This document shows positions 9,186 to 17,740 of a stretch of DNA of 64,000 nt, piece after piece (the stretch's first letter is position 1; each line of letters begins with the position of its first letter). Source of the DNA: JAAYUD01 sp041907665 (lineage in GTDB: Bacteria; Bacteroidota; Bacteroidia; Bacteroidales; Bacteroidaceae); NCBI GenBank assembly GCA_041907665.1, contig JAYRGW010000007.1, positions 33,950 through 97,949 on the forward strand. The letters run 5' to 3'. Position numbers and translations under genes: made by a program. Below the pieces are notes generated by a model. That model was not told the DNA's origin and did not search any database. It saw only the letters and a program-made list of their open reading frames with translations.

Positions 9186-9218
9186 ATTAATTTTGTACTT
9201 TTGCGAAAAATAAACACT

Positions 9219-9896
9219 ATGCGGATAGATATCATTACTGTTTTACCAGAGATGCTGGAGGGATTTTTTAATTGTTCAATCATGAAGCGGGCTCAAACAA
9301 AAGGGCTTGTAGAGATAAAGATTCACAATCTTCGAGATTATACGGAAGACAAGTATCGCCGTGTAGATGATTATCCTTTTGGTGGATTTGCAGGAATGGT
9401 TATGAAGATAGAGCCTATAGAGCGTTGCATTGAAGCTTTAAAGGCTGAACGGGAATATGATGAAATAATTTTCACGACCCCTGATGGGGAACAATTCAAC
9501 CAACCTATGGCTAATACGCTATCTTTAGCTAAGAACCTTATTATTCTTTGCGGGCATTTTAAAGGAATCGATTACCGAATTAGAGAACATTTTATAACCA
9601 AGGAGATTAGTATTGGCGATTATGTATTGACTGGTGGTGAAATAGCTGCCGCTGCAATGGCTGATGCTATAGTTCGAATTATTCCGGGGGTTATTTCGGA
9701 CGATCAATCAGCACTGTCCGATTCTTTTCAAGATAACTTATTGGCTGCACCTGTTTATACTCGACCAGCAGATTATAAAGGTTGGAAAGTACCAGATATA
9801 TTGCTTTCGGGACATGAGGCCAAAATAAAAGAATGGGAATTGCAACAGTCTATAGAACGAACAAAAAAACTCAGGCCCGACTTGCTGAAAGATTAG
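9219..9896 (+). CDS. trmD: tRNA (guanine-37 N1)-methyltransferase
   Basis: This 225-residue SPOUT-class enzyme methylates G37 of tRNAs, protecting the reading frame during translation. Diagnostic stretches include MRIDIITVLPEML, the SAM-binding knot residues LCGHFKGIDYR and SIGDYVLTGGE. SDSFQ is also present. I chose the start at 9219. The in-frame ATG at 9201 overlaps the likely -7 box (9196-9203) and adds six non-family residues. It is monocistronic, ending in a strong hairpin shared with the convergent ABC-F gene. Confidence 0.95.
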   Translation: MRIDIITVLPEMLEGFFNCSIMKRAQTKGLVEIKIHNLRDYTEDKYRRVDDYPFGGFAGMVMKIEPIERCIEALKAEREYDEIIFTTPDGEQFNQPMANTLSLAKNLIILCGHFKGIDYRIREHFITKEISIGDYVLTGGEIAAAAMADAIVRIIPGVISDDQSALSDSFQDNLLAAPVYTRPADYKGWKVPDILLSGHEAKIKEWELQQSIERTKKLRPDLLKD

Positions 9897-9908
9897 TAAT
9901 TCACCAAA

Positions 9909-9972
9909 ATAGCATATAATAATAAAGGGGGTAAAAACAATCGTTTTTGCCCCCTTTATTATTATATGCTAT
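9909..9972. terminator. bidirectional terminator between trmD and the ABC-F gene
   Basis: Two 30-base arms (9909-9938 and 9943-9972) pair along their whole length, with one G-T wobble, around the loop AATC. The core is GGGGGTAAAAAC, with A/T runs at both outer sides, so it can stop both converging transcripts. The stem is unusually long for a simple terminator. Confidence 0.85.
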
Positions 9973-9975
9973 TGA

Positions 9976-11589
9976 CTATTTATACATTTTCTCTCTGATC
10001 TCTTTGATGTGATCTGAAGTAATATATTCGTCATATTCCATCATCTTATCGATAATACCGTTGGGCGTTAATTCGATAATTCGATTTGCAACAGTTTCTA
10101 TCATTTCGTGGTCATGCGAAGAGAAAAGTATGACACCTTTATATGTCTTCAAGTTGTTGTTGAATGCCTGAATAGATTCCAAATCCAAATGATTGGTAGG
10201 TGTATCTAGAATCAAGCAATTTGCATTTTTCAATTGCATTCTAGCTATCATACAACGCATCTTCTCTCCACCCGATAGCACGCTGGCTTTTTTCAAAACT
10301 TCTTCGCCTGAAAACAGCATCCTTCCTAAAAATCCTTTAATGTAGACTTCGTTTCCTTCTCCAAACTGACTAAGCCAGTCGATCAGGTTGAGGTCTGTAT
10401 TGAAAAATGCCGTATTGTCAAGAGGTAAATATGCTGTCGTAATAGTAACTCCCCAATCGTATGTACCTGCGTCGGCTTTCATATTGCCATTGATAATCTC
10501 AAAAAAGGATGTCATCGCACGCGGGTCGTGAGAAATGAAGATGATTTTATCTCCTTTCTCTGCGGTGAAGTTTACATTATCAAACAATACAGTACCGTCA
10601 TCAGAAACTTTTTTCAAGCCTTTTACTTCCAATATCTGGTTACCGGGCTCTCTATCCATACTAAAGATTATACCTGGATATTTGCGCGAAGAAGGTTGTA
10701 TGTCTGCAACGTTAAGTTTCTCCAACATTTTCTTGCGGCTAGTAGTCTGTTTACTTTTTGCCACATTGGCACTGAAACGACGGATAAACTCTTCCAGTTC
10801 CTTTCGCTTTTCATCGGCTTTCTGCTTCTGGTTCTGCTGTTGACGCAGTGCCAACTGGCTCGATTCATACCAAAAACTATAGTTGCCCGAAAACATTGTG
10901 ACTTTATTGTAGTCTATATCGATCGTATGAGTAGATACCGCATCAAGGAAGTGTCTGTCGTGGCTTACTACTAATACGGTATGTTCAAAATTTGCTAAAT
11001 AATCTTCGAGCCATGTAACGGTCTCCATATCCAAGTCATTAGTAGGCTCATCGAGTAGTAAGTTGTCAGGATTGCCGAATAGAGCTTGTGCCAATAAGAC
11101 ACGCACCTTTTCTTTATTACTTAATTCGCCCATCAAAAGTCCGTGTTTTGCTTCTTTAATACCGAGGCCACTCAATAATGTTGCAGCATCATTTTCGGCA
11201 TTGTATCCATCCATCTCGGAGAATTGTTCTTCTAATTCGGCAACCTTTATACCGTCTTCTTCACTAAAATCTGCTTTAGAGTAAAGTTCTTCCCGACGTT
11301 TCATGATGTCCCATAACACAGAATGCCCCATTAGGACTGTATCTAGTACTGTAAATGCATCAAATTTAAAGTGATCCTGGCTTAAAACAGAAAGACGTTC
11401 ACCCGGTCCTAGCGTTATAAGTCCTTTAGATGGGTCCAATTCACCTGAAATAGCTTTTAATAAGGTAGACTTACCAGCGCCATTAGCACCGATGACACCA
11501 TAACAATTGCCATTTGTAAATTTTAGGTTTACATCTTTAAATAATACTCTCTTTCCAAATTGAATCGCTAAATCAGAAACTGTTATCAT
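9976..11589 (-). CDS. ABC-F family ATPase (ribosome-associated type)
   Basis: This 537-residue soluble protein has two ABC cassettes and no membrane segment. The first has Walker A GANGAGKST, a signature-like MGELSNKEKVRVLLAQAL and Walker B LLLDEPTNDLD. The second has a degenerate Walker A (EKGDKIIFISHDPRAM), the signature LSGGEKMRCMIARM and LILDTPTNHLD. A charged linker between them (about 235-310) is the P-site tRNA interaction motif. The overall pattern resembles YbiT-type ABC-F factors that act on the ribosome. The start at 11589 (MITVSDLAIQFGK) is preferred: the longer frame from 11697 begins upstream of the -7 box at 11613-11620 (TACCTTTG, minus strand). Confidence 0.9.
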   Translation of the reverse strand: MITVSDLAIQFGKRVLFKDVNLKFTNGNCYGVIGANGAGKSTLLKAISGELDPSKGLITLGPGERLSVLSQDHFKFDAFTVLDTVLMGHSVLWDIMKRREELYSKADFSEEDGIKVAELEEQFSEMDGYNAENDAATLLSGLGIKEAKHGLLMGELSNKEKVRVLLAQALFGNPDNLLLDEPTNDLDMETVTWLEDYLANFEHTVLVVSHDRHFLDAVSTHTIDIDYNKVTMFSGNYSFWYESSQLALRQQQNQKQKADEKRKELEEFIRRFSANVAKSKQTTSRKKMLEKLNVADIQPSSRKYPGIIFSMDREPGNQILEVKGLKKVSDDGTVLFDNVNFTAEKGDKIIFISHDPRAMTSFFEIINGNMKADAGTYDWGVTITTAYLPLDNTAFFNTDLNLIDWLSQFGEGNEVYIKGFLGRMLFSGEEVLKKASVLSGGEKMRCMIARMQLKNANCLILDTPTNHLDLESIQAFNNNLKTYKGVILFSSHDHEMIETVANRIIELTPNGIIDKMMEYDEYITSDHIKEIREKMYK

Positions 11590-11911
11590 TCTATATCTTC
11601 TTAAATTTTGCGCAAAGGTACGAATTATTTTGGTATAAAAAGGTATCACACAGAACTTATCTTCTAATGTTTTAACCTCCCTTTTGAAATAAGCCAAATG
11701 GCTATGACGTATTTTATATGCTATTTGAAAGAAATCAACACAACAACGTTTCTGCTTTAAAGTAAGTAGCGTTTGCTTTTTCTCTAATCAATCCAATTAT
11801 TTATATTTGCCCAATTATTATGGTAAGAGTCTCAATTTATTTATCTATTTTTGCAAAATATAATATTTAAATTCCGCTAGTGGCAAAGTTATTGTTTGAT
11901 AATTTAAAACG
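11590..11911. other. divergent intergenic region, ABC-F gene / grpE
   Basis: This 322-base AT-rich gap holds a likely ABC-F -7 box (11613-11620, minus) and a TATTTTTG at 11846-11853 that could serve grpE. No CIRCE-type inverted repeat was seen before grpE. No other structure stands out. Confidence 0.55.
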
Positions 11912-12643
11912 ATGAATATAAAAAATATATTTAGAAATATGGATTCAAAAGAAAAAAGGACAACCACTTCGAGTGATGAAAAATGCACTGAAGCAAAACA
12001 AACTGTGCAACAAAATACTGCTCAGGATAGTTCAGAGCAGAAGAATGCTTCGGAAGCAGACAAAAAGACTGATGAAAAGAATAAATGCCAGCATTCTGAA
12101 GATAACTCACCAGAAAATAATAAAGAAGATAACGCTGAAGAGGAAAACGCTCCCAACGAAAAGGAGCCTTTGACTAAAGAAGAAGAACTGACAAAACAGC
12201 TTGAATCGCTACAAAAAGAATTGGACGAAGACAAAGATAGGTATTTGCGTCTGGCTGCGGAATTTGATAATTATCGCCGCCGCACGATGAAAGAAAAGAC
12301 AGAGCTTATATTGAATGGCTCTGAAAAATGCATAAACAGCATACTGCCTGTACTAGATGACTTGGAGAGAGCTTTGGCGAACATGCAAAAAACTGAAGAT
12401 ATAAAGGCTATAAATGAAGGTATTGAACTGATATATAATAAATTTGTTCAGATATTAAGTTCTATTGGAGTAAAAGAAATAGAAACGCTAGACAAGGCTC
12501 TTGATACCGATTATCATGAGGCAATAGCTCTTGTTCCTGTTCAGGACGAAAGTCAGAAGGGGAAAATTATCGATTGCACTCAGAAAGGGTATATACTAAA
12601 TGAGAAAGTAATTCGCCATGCAAAGGTGGTGATAGGACAATAA
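11912..12643 (+). CDS. grpE: nucleotide exchange factor GrpE
   Basis: This 243-residue protein has a low-complexity, highly charged N-terminal tail (about 1-85, rich in Glu, Lys and Asn). The GrpE coiled coil and head follow, with the signature RLAAEFDNYRRRTMKE and the C-terminal KGYILNEKVIRHAKVVIG. It releases ADP from DnaK. An alternative start at 11939 (MDSKEKRTT) cannot be excluded. It precedes dnaJ by 6 bases, so the two are a clear operon. DnaK is not in the window. Confidence 0.95.
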   Translation: MNIKNIFRNMDSKEKRTTTSSDEKCTEAKQTVQQNTAQDSSEQKNASEADKKTDEKNKCQHSEDNSPENNKEDNAEEENAPNEKEPLTKEEELTKQLESLQKELDEDKDRYLRLAAEFDNYRRRTMKEKTELILNGSEKCINSILPVLDDLERALANMQKTEDIKAINEGIELIYNKFVQILSSIGVKEIETLDKALDTDYHEAIALVPVQDESQKGKIIDCTQKGYILNEKVIRHAKVVIGQ

Positions 12644-12649
12644 TACATT

Positions 12650-13846
12650 ATGGCTGAAAAAAGAGATTATTATGAAGTGTTGGAAGTTAGCAAAACTGCC
12701 ACACAAGATGAGATAAAGAAGGCATACCGCAAAAAGGCTATTCAGTACCATCCCGATCGCAATCCGGGTGATAAAGTTGCCGAAGGAAAATTCAAAGAGG
12801 CCGCAGAAGCTTATGAAGTTTTGAGCGATCCTCAGAAACGTGCCCAATATGATCAATTCGGTTTTGCTGGAGTAAGCGGAGCTGCTGGCAATGGTGGACC
12901 GTTCGGTGGAGGATTCAGCGGCGGCAGTATGTCTATGGATGATATCTTCTCAATGTTTGGTGATATTTTTGGCGGTCACGAAGGAGGTTTCGGTAGCGGT
13001 TTCGGCGGCTTTGGTGGATTCGGCGGGGGACGTAGCAACTCTTCGCAACAACGAATGTTCCGCGGTTCAGATCTTCGTGTTAAAGTAAAACTAAACTTGC
13101 AGGAAGTATCAAAAGGAGTTGAAAAGAAATTCAAATTAAAAAAATATGTACCTTGCTCTCATTGTAATGGCAGTGGAGCAGAAGGTTCAGGTGGCACGGA
13201 GACTTGTCCTACTTGTCACGGAAGCGGTACGGTAATTCGGAATCAGCAGACTATTTTGGGAACGATGCAGACCCGAACAAATTGTCCACAATGTGGAGGT
13301 GAGGGCAAAATCATCAAGAATAAGTGCAAAGTCTGCGGTGGAGATGGAATAGTATACGGTGAAGAAGTTGTGACAGTAAAAATACCGGCAGGTGTAGGAA
13401 AGGGAATGCAGTTTTCGATGACCGGAAAAGGCAATGCAGGAAAACATAACGGTATTTCAGGAGACTTGATTATAGCCATTGACGAAGAGCCCAACGCAGA
13501 GCTCGTAAGAGATGGGAATAACGTAGTATATAACTTATTACTTAGTTTCCCAACTGCTGCTATAGGTGGTAATGTAGAAATACCAACGATCGACGGGCAT
13601 GCCAAAGTAAAGATCGAGCCTGGAACTCAACCAGGAAAAGTACTTCGTTTAAGAGGTAAAGGTATTCCTGATGTGAATGGATATGGAACCGGAGATTTGC
13701 TGGTCAATGTCAGTATTTATGTTCCTGAAAACTTGAATCGGGATGAAAAAGAAGCATTGGAAAGAATGGAAGCATCCAATAACTTTAAACCGACTTCTTC
13801 GGTGAAAGAAAAGATTTTTCAGAAATTTCGCAGCTGGTTCGATTGA
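12650..13846 (+). CDS. dnaJ: chaperone DnaJ
   Basis: This 398-residue class I J-protein is complete. The J domain (1-70) carries the HPD triad in YHPDRNPGD. A long Gly/Phe-rich linker spans about 75-130. Four zinc motifs follow: CSHCNGSG, CPTCHGSG, CPQCGGEG and CKVCGGDG. A C-terminal substrate-binding domain ends the protein. It delivers clients to DnaK and stimulates its ATPase. It is the second gene of grpE-dnaJ, followed by an intrinsic terminator. Confidence 0.97.
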   Translation: MAEKRDYYEVLEVSKTATQDEIKKAYRKKAIQYHPDRNPGDKVAEGKFKEAAEAYEVLSDPQKRAQYDQFGFAGVSGAAGNGGPFGGGFSGGSMSMDDIFSMFGDIFGGHEGGFGSGFGGFGGFGGGRSNSSQQRMFRGSDLRVKVKLNLQEVSKGVEKKFKLKKYVPCSHCNGSGAEGSGGTETCPTCHGSGTVIRNQQTILGTMQTRTNCPQCGGEGKIIKNKCKVCGGDGIVYGEEVVTVKIPAGVGKGMQFSMTGKGNAGKHNGISGDLIIAIDEEPNAELVRDGNNVVYNLLLSFPTAAIGGNVEIPTIDGHAKVKIEPGTQPGKVLRLRGKGIPDVNGYGTGDLLVNVSIYVPENLNRDEKEALERMEASNNFKPTSSVKEKIFQKFRSWFD

Positions 13847-13881
13847 TTGAAAGATTGAGAAAATCTGTTTGTTCTAATAAT

Positions 13882-13926
13882 ATAATAAAGCCGACCTCGT
13901 AGTGAAGTCGGCTTTATTATTTTTTA
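13882..13926 (+). terminator. intrinsic terminator after dnaJ
   Basis: ATAATAAAGCCGAC (13882-13895) pairs perfectly over 14 bp with 13907-13920, followed by a T run. The A-rich left flank would also let it work for the convergent GH92 gene. Confidence 0.85.
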
Positions 13927-13967
13927 TTTTGGTTATATCTTTTCTTTTGGATAAAGAAAGAACTATG

Positions 13968-16241
13968 CTAATGCTTGCTTTTTAAGTCGAAATTCAGCAC
14001 ATGAGTATTCATCAACTTCTTGTGAGAAATTCTATATGATGAGAATTCCTTATTATCCAAAGTTATTTTGTCAATGTAGAGGTCATCCGCTTTTTTTCTA
14101 TTAGCTTTTATTATCAAATCCCCATTAGGATAATATTTCTTATTCAAATGAATAGTGACTCTATCAAAAGTCGGGGTTGTAAGCGTATAATAAGGTGAAC
14201 TCGGACAATCGGGGTAAAGTCCCATCATTGAAAAGACCACCCATGCAGACATTGTCCCAGTATCATCGTTACCTGATATCCCATCCGGTTTATCCGAGTA
14301 ATATTTCTTCATCAGGCGTTGCACTTGGTATTGTGTTCGCCACTCCTCTCCCTTAAAGTAACTGAACAAGTATGGATAAGCAATATCCGGTTCATTGGCA
14401 GGATCATACAAATCATTATCAAATACGTATTGCAGCTTTTGCACAAAAGGTTTGCTACCACCCATCAATTTAGCAAGTCCCGGTACATCAAATGGCACGT
14501 AGAATGTATAATTCCAAGCACTACCTTCGTGAAACCCTGGGGCATTAGAAAAATTAGCACCTGCTTTCGCATCGAAAGGTTTGTAGAAATTACCATCTTT
14601 ATTGATAGGTCGAAGCGTACCCGATTCTTTAGAATAATAGTGCTTATAACCCATTGATTGTTTCATAAAACGTTTGGCATCTGCTTTGTGACCCAAAGAG
14701 TCAGCAATGACAGAGAGCGCATTGTCTGCCACATAATATTCCAATGCATGAGATACTGAGTTGTCTCCCGAAAGATCGCCTGAAAAGACGCCCAAAGGAA
14801 TATATCCTTTCATAAGGTATGGGTCAATATCAGGACGTTGTTTATTTGCAACAGCAGGAGTTGTTGCTGACTTTATGAACGCTTTATAAGCCGTCTCAAT
14901 ATCAAAATCACGTAATCCTTTAACCCATGTATCAACGATTGTTGGAATTGAAGGGTCTCCTTCCATAGTGAAAGTTTCTCTCCCAAAAAGTTCCCATTTT
15001 GGCAACCATCCCCATTCTTTGTACATATCGATCATTGAGCGCACCATTTCCGTTTGTTTTTCCGGATAGGCTAGCGTCATTAACTGACTCAGATTACGAT
15101 AGGTATCCCACAATGAAAAGACCGTATAACGGTTACCTTTAGTATTACCTATTTCATAACTTTCCATCTTGGGATAATCACCGTTTACATCTTGCAATAT
15201 GTTGGGATGAATCTGTGTATGATAGAGCGCTGTATAGAATATCCTTTTTTGTGCTTCGCTTCCTCCCTCTACAGATATACGATTCAAGCAAGATTCCCAT
15301 GATGATTGTGCCGATGCAAGTACTTTATTAAAATTGAATTCAGGCTGTTCTACATCCAAATTCTTTCGAGCATTTTCTGTTGATACAAATGATACTCCTA
15401 TTTGTACTTCAATTTGTTCACCTTCAGAACAGTCATAGCTGAAGTAATAACCTACATCATCGCCAGCCAATTCTTTACCGTAATGTTTATATAGTTTATA
15501 GTTTCCATCATCCGGATCCCAGTCGGCTTCTACTCCATGTTTTAATGGCTGCTTTTTCCAGAAGCCACATTCAACAGGCTTTTTAGATACACGCATTACA
15601 AAATAGATAGGAAATACGGCTTGCGGATTATAGCAGAAAGTGCCGAGCAATTTAGATCCTTCTATTTCTGTATCGCTCACACGACGTACCATAGCACCCG
15701 ATTCGTTGGTCAATCCTTCGCCAAGATTGATAAGTATATGGCCTTTGCCTTTATGAAAAGTATAACGTTCGGCAGAAGTGCGTAGTGTTGATGTTACTTC
15801 GCATTGAATATCATATTTCGTCAATAAGTTGGAATAATAACCAGGTGTCGCTTTTTCTTCCTTGTATTCAGACCCGTAGCTGTGATAATCAACATTTAAA
15901 TCACCCATTGTAGGCATTACCAACAATGTACCCATCTCGGGGCAACCTACTCCACTCAGAGTGACATGCGCAAACCCTGTGAAATATTTATTGGAGTACT
16001 CATATGGTGCCGACCACCAGCGAGCATCTTTATCATACTTATTAAGATCTGATCCCATTACGTTGAAAGGGACGACAGACATAAGTCCGTTAGGACACAC
16101 AGCACCGGGATTACAAACCGAGAAATTGGTTGTCCCAATGAAAGGATCAACATAATCTATTGTCCTCTTTTGCGCCTTAACTTCTCCCATACTCAACAGA
16201 AGAATGGCAATAAAATATATTTTGTATTTTATGGAATTCAT
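13968..16241 (-). CDS. glycoside hydrolase family 92 (alpha-mannosidase type), secreted
   Basis: This 757-residue protein has a signal peptide (about 1-23, ending EVKAQ). The GH92 fold follows, with an N-terminal beta-sandwich starting YVDPFIGT and an alpha/alpha barrel. Family hallmarks include HVTLSGVGCPEMGTLLVMP, SLWDTYR, FHEGSAWNYTFYVPFD and GNDDTGTMSAWVVFSMMGLYP. GH92 enzymes are Ca2+-dependent exo-alpha-mannosidases acting on N-glycans or yeast mannan. The linkage cannot be read from sequence. No susC/susD pair is adjacent, so it is outside a classical polysaccharide utilisation locus. It starts 12 bases after the B3/B4 gene and could be read through from that operon. Confidence 0.9.
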   Translation of the reverse strand: MNSIKYKIYFIAILLLSMGEVKAQKRTIDYVDPFIGTTNFSVCNPGAVCPNGLMSVVPFNVMGSDLNKYDKDARWWSAPYEYSNKYFTGFAHVTLSGVGCPEMGTLLVMPTMGDLNVDYHSYGSEYKEEKATPGYYSNLLTKYDIQCEVTSTLRTSAERYTFHKGKGHILINLGEGLTNESGAMVRRVSDTEIEGSKLLGTFCYNPQAVFPIYFVMRVSKKPVECGFWKKQPLKHGVEADWDPDDGNYKLYKHYGKELAGDDVGYYFSYDCSEGEQIEVQIGVSFVSTENARKNLDVEQPEFNFNKVLASAQSSWESCLNRISVEGGSEAQKRIFYTALYHTQIHPNILQDVNGDYPKMESYEIGNTKGNRYTVFSLWDTYRNLSQLMTLAYPEKQTEMVRSMIDMYKEWGWLPKWELFGRETFTMEGDPSIPTIVDTWVKGLRDFDIETAYKAFIKSATTPAVANKQRPDIDPYLMKGYIPLGVFSGDLSGDNSVSHALEYYVADNALSVIADSLGHKADAKRFMKQSMGYKHYYSKESGTLRPINKDGNFYKPFDAKAGANFSNAPGFHEGSAWNYTFYVPFDVPGLAKLMGGSKPFVQKLQYVFDNDLYDPANEPDIAYPYLFSYFKGEEWRTQYQVQRLMKKYYSDKPDGISGNDDTGTMSAWVVFSMMGLYPDCPSSPYYTLTTPTFDRVTIHLNKKYYPNGDLIIKANRKKADDLYIDKITLDNKEFSSYRISHKKLMNTHVLNFDLKSKH

Positions 16242-16253
16242 AAATATTATCTT

Positions 16254-16919
16254 TTACTTAAAGTAAATTGTTTCAAAGTCTTTACCATCAACATATTCAG
16301 CTACCATTTTTTGCATCATTTCTATGGCTTCAGGCAGATGTTTATCCCCATCATAACCATTGATAATAGTCAGAATATGTTTGGTCGATACATCCATTTT
16401 TGTACGTTCATTGTCACTCGTTGGTGTTCCAATTCCTCCTATTGCATCACGATATACAGGTAGATTCTCTATGTTCAGCATTCCCCTTCCAATGCCTTCG
16501 TATGGTTCTTCGCACCTGCCGATTCCCAATTCAATACGATTACCTTGAATTTTATCAGCATCGAATCCACCTATCGAATATCCCGTACGAAGAGAAACTA
16601 AATTCACCAAATCAACAAGAGTATCTATTTGATACAACTCCAGTCCACGAAGCAGACGCCTTCGTAGTGCTTCCGAAGATACTCTATATCTGGCTGGATC
16701 TTTTCCACATTTTTTATATCCATCACGAGTGGCAGCAATCGCCGGTTGTTGCTTTATATCTTCGATTTTTCCTGTGGACAACAGTGCTTTTGTGAAATCA
16801 TTTATTTCTTTCCACAAAGCTTCACAATAAGTAGTATTATTTACTGAAGCATAAAGAGCAACTCCACGAAAATCAGGACACTTATCTTTGAATACAGATG
16901 ATACCGTTATTTCGAACAT
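16254..16919 (-). CDS. stand-alone B3/B4 (PheRS beta-like) tRNA-binding domain protein
   Basis: This 221-residue protein matches the B3/B4 domain of the phenylalanyl-tRNA synthetase beta subunit, found alone in many bacteria. Typical stretches are DPARYRVSSEALRRRLLRG and LVDLVNLVSLRTGYSIGGFD. In PheRS this domain edits misacylated tRNA; stand-alone versions are presumed to act on aminoacyl-tRNA, but function is not established. Its start overlaps the end of pgeF by 13 bases, so translation is probably coupled. Confidence 0.85.
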   Translation of the reverse strand: MFEITVSSVFKDKCPDFRGVALYASVNNTTYCEALWKEINDFTKALLSTGKIEDIKQQPAIAATRDGYKKCGKDPARYRVSSEALRRRLLRGLELYQIDTLVDLVNLVSLRTGYSIGGFDADKIQGNRIELGIGRCEEPYEGIGRGMLNIENLPVYRDAIGGIGTPTSDNERTKMDVSTKHILTIINGYDGDKHLPEAIEMMQKMVAEYVDGKDFETIYFK

Positions 16920-17740
16920 GATACTGATTGGTTTATCATAATCCCCGACAATATACGGCCGGAGTTTATTCCAAGCCGACGTGCCGAGAAAAAATCTTCA
17001 TTATTTGTAAACGTACATATTTTTGAAACTTCTATTTGATTTTTCGGAACGCCAAAATTCTCGAGTTGCATCATATTAGCTTTCCACAAGTCTATATGAT
17101 ACTTACGAGTTGATTCTTCCCAAATAGAAATCTGCGACATCGGAAATTCTGCTTTTTCGAAAGCATCGTAAACTTCCTCTCCTACCTCAAATGAATCGAT
17201 AGAAATACTTGGCCCTATAGCAGCATAGATTTCACGACCTTCTGTACCATAGACTTGACTCATCTGTTCTAAAGAAAGCGAAAGTATACGTTGAACCGTA
17301 CCACGCCAACCCGAATGTATAGCAGCTACGACTTGATGTCGTCTGTCATACAATAAAATGGGTACACAGTCTGCCGTCGAAACACAAACGGCATAGCCTG
17401 GTATATCAGTACAAATAGCATCAATACCCCGAAGTTGTTCTTCCTGTGCCTCTTTTGATAAATCAAGAAAACCGCTATCTATGATCTTCATTTTTACTCC
17501 ATGTACCTGACGGGGACGAAACAACCCTTTCGGTTTTTGAGAAAGCGAAGATTTGAGCTTTTCGAGGTTCTTCTCTACTGTTTGCACATTGTCACCGCTA
17601 TAAGGAGAAGGATTAAATGTAGCGTATTTTCCTTTACTATAGCCACCATGCCGTGATGTTACAAAATCAGTTATGTTTTTGCAGAATGGCTCATAAAGAT
17701 CAAACTTCCAGATACTTTTATCAAAGCAAGCAGGTCTCAT
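16907..17740 (-). CDS. pgeF: peptidoglycan editing factor (multicopper-oxidase-like, YfiH family)
   Basis: This 277-residue protein has the conserved metal-site residues of the family: His in RPRQVHGVK, Cys in STADCVPILLYD and His in AAIHSGWRGT, with AIGPSI downstream. In E. coli the family removes wrongly incorporated L-serine from UDP-MurNAc precursors. Older annotations call it laccase or polyphenol oxidase. Its ATG overlaps the obg stop (ATGA), and its own end overlaps the B3/B4 gene. Confidence 0.9.
   Translation of the reverse strand: MRPACFDKSIWKFDLYEPFCKNITDFVTSRHGGYSKGKYATFNPSPYSGDNVQTVEKNLEKLKSSLSQKPKGLFRPRQVHGVKMKIIDSGFLDLSKEAQEEQLRGIDAICTDIPGYAVCVSTADCVPILLYDRRHQVVAAIHSGWRGTVQRILSLSLEQMSQVYGTEGREIYAAIGPSISIDSFEVGEEVYDAFEKAEFPMSQISIWEESTRKYHIDLWKANMMQLENFGVPKNQIEVSKICTFTNNEDFFSARRLGINSGRILSGIMINQSVSCSK

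Larger units (their letters stand above)
8869..9218. other. intergenic region between ligA and trmD
   Basis: This 350-base divergent gap has no coding potential. Its left part (8869-9040) shows only the ligA -7 candidate. Its right part is a nearly perfect palindrome (9063-9096) followed by a dispersed repeat copy (9097-9185). TACTTTTG at 9196-9203 is a candidate -7 box for trmD. Confidence 0.7.

Noticed and set aside
11590..11697. Longer ABC-F start at 11697
   Set aside because: The added 36 residues are not part of ABC-F proteins and the promoter -7 box at 11613-11620 lies inside this extension.
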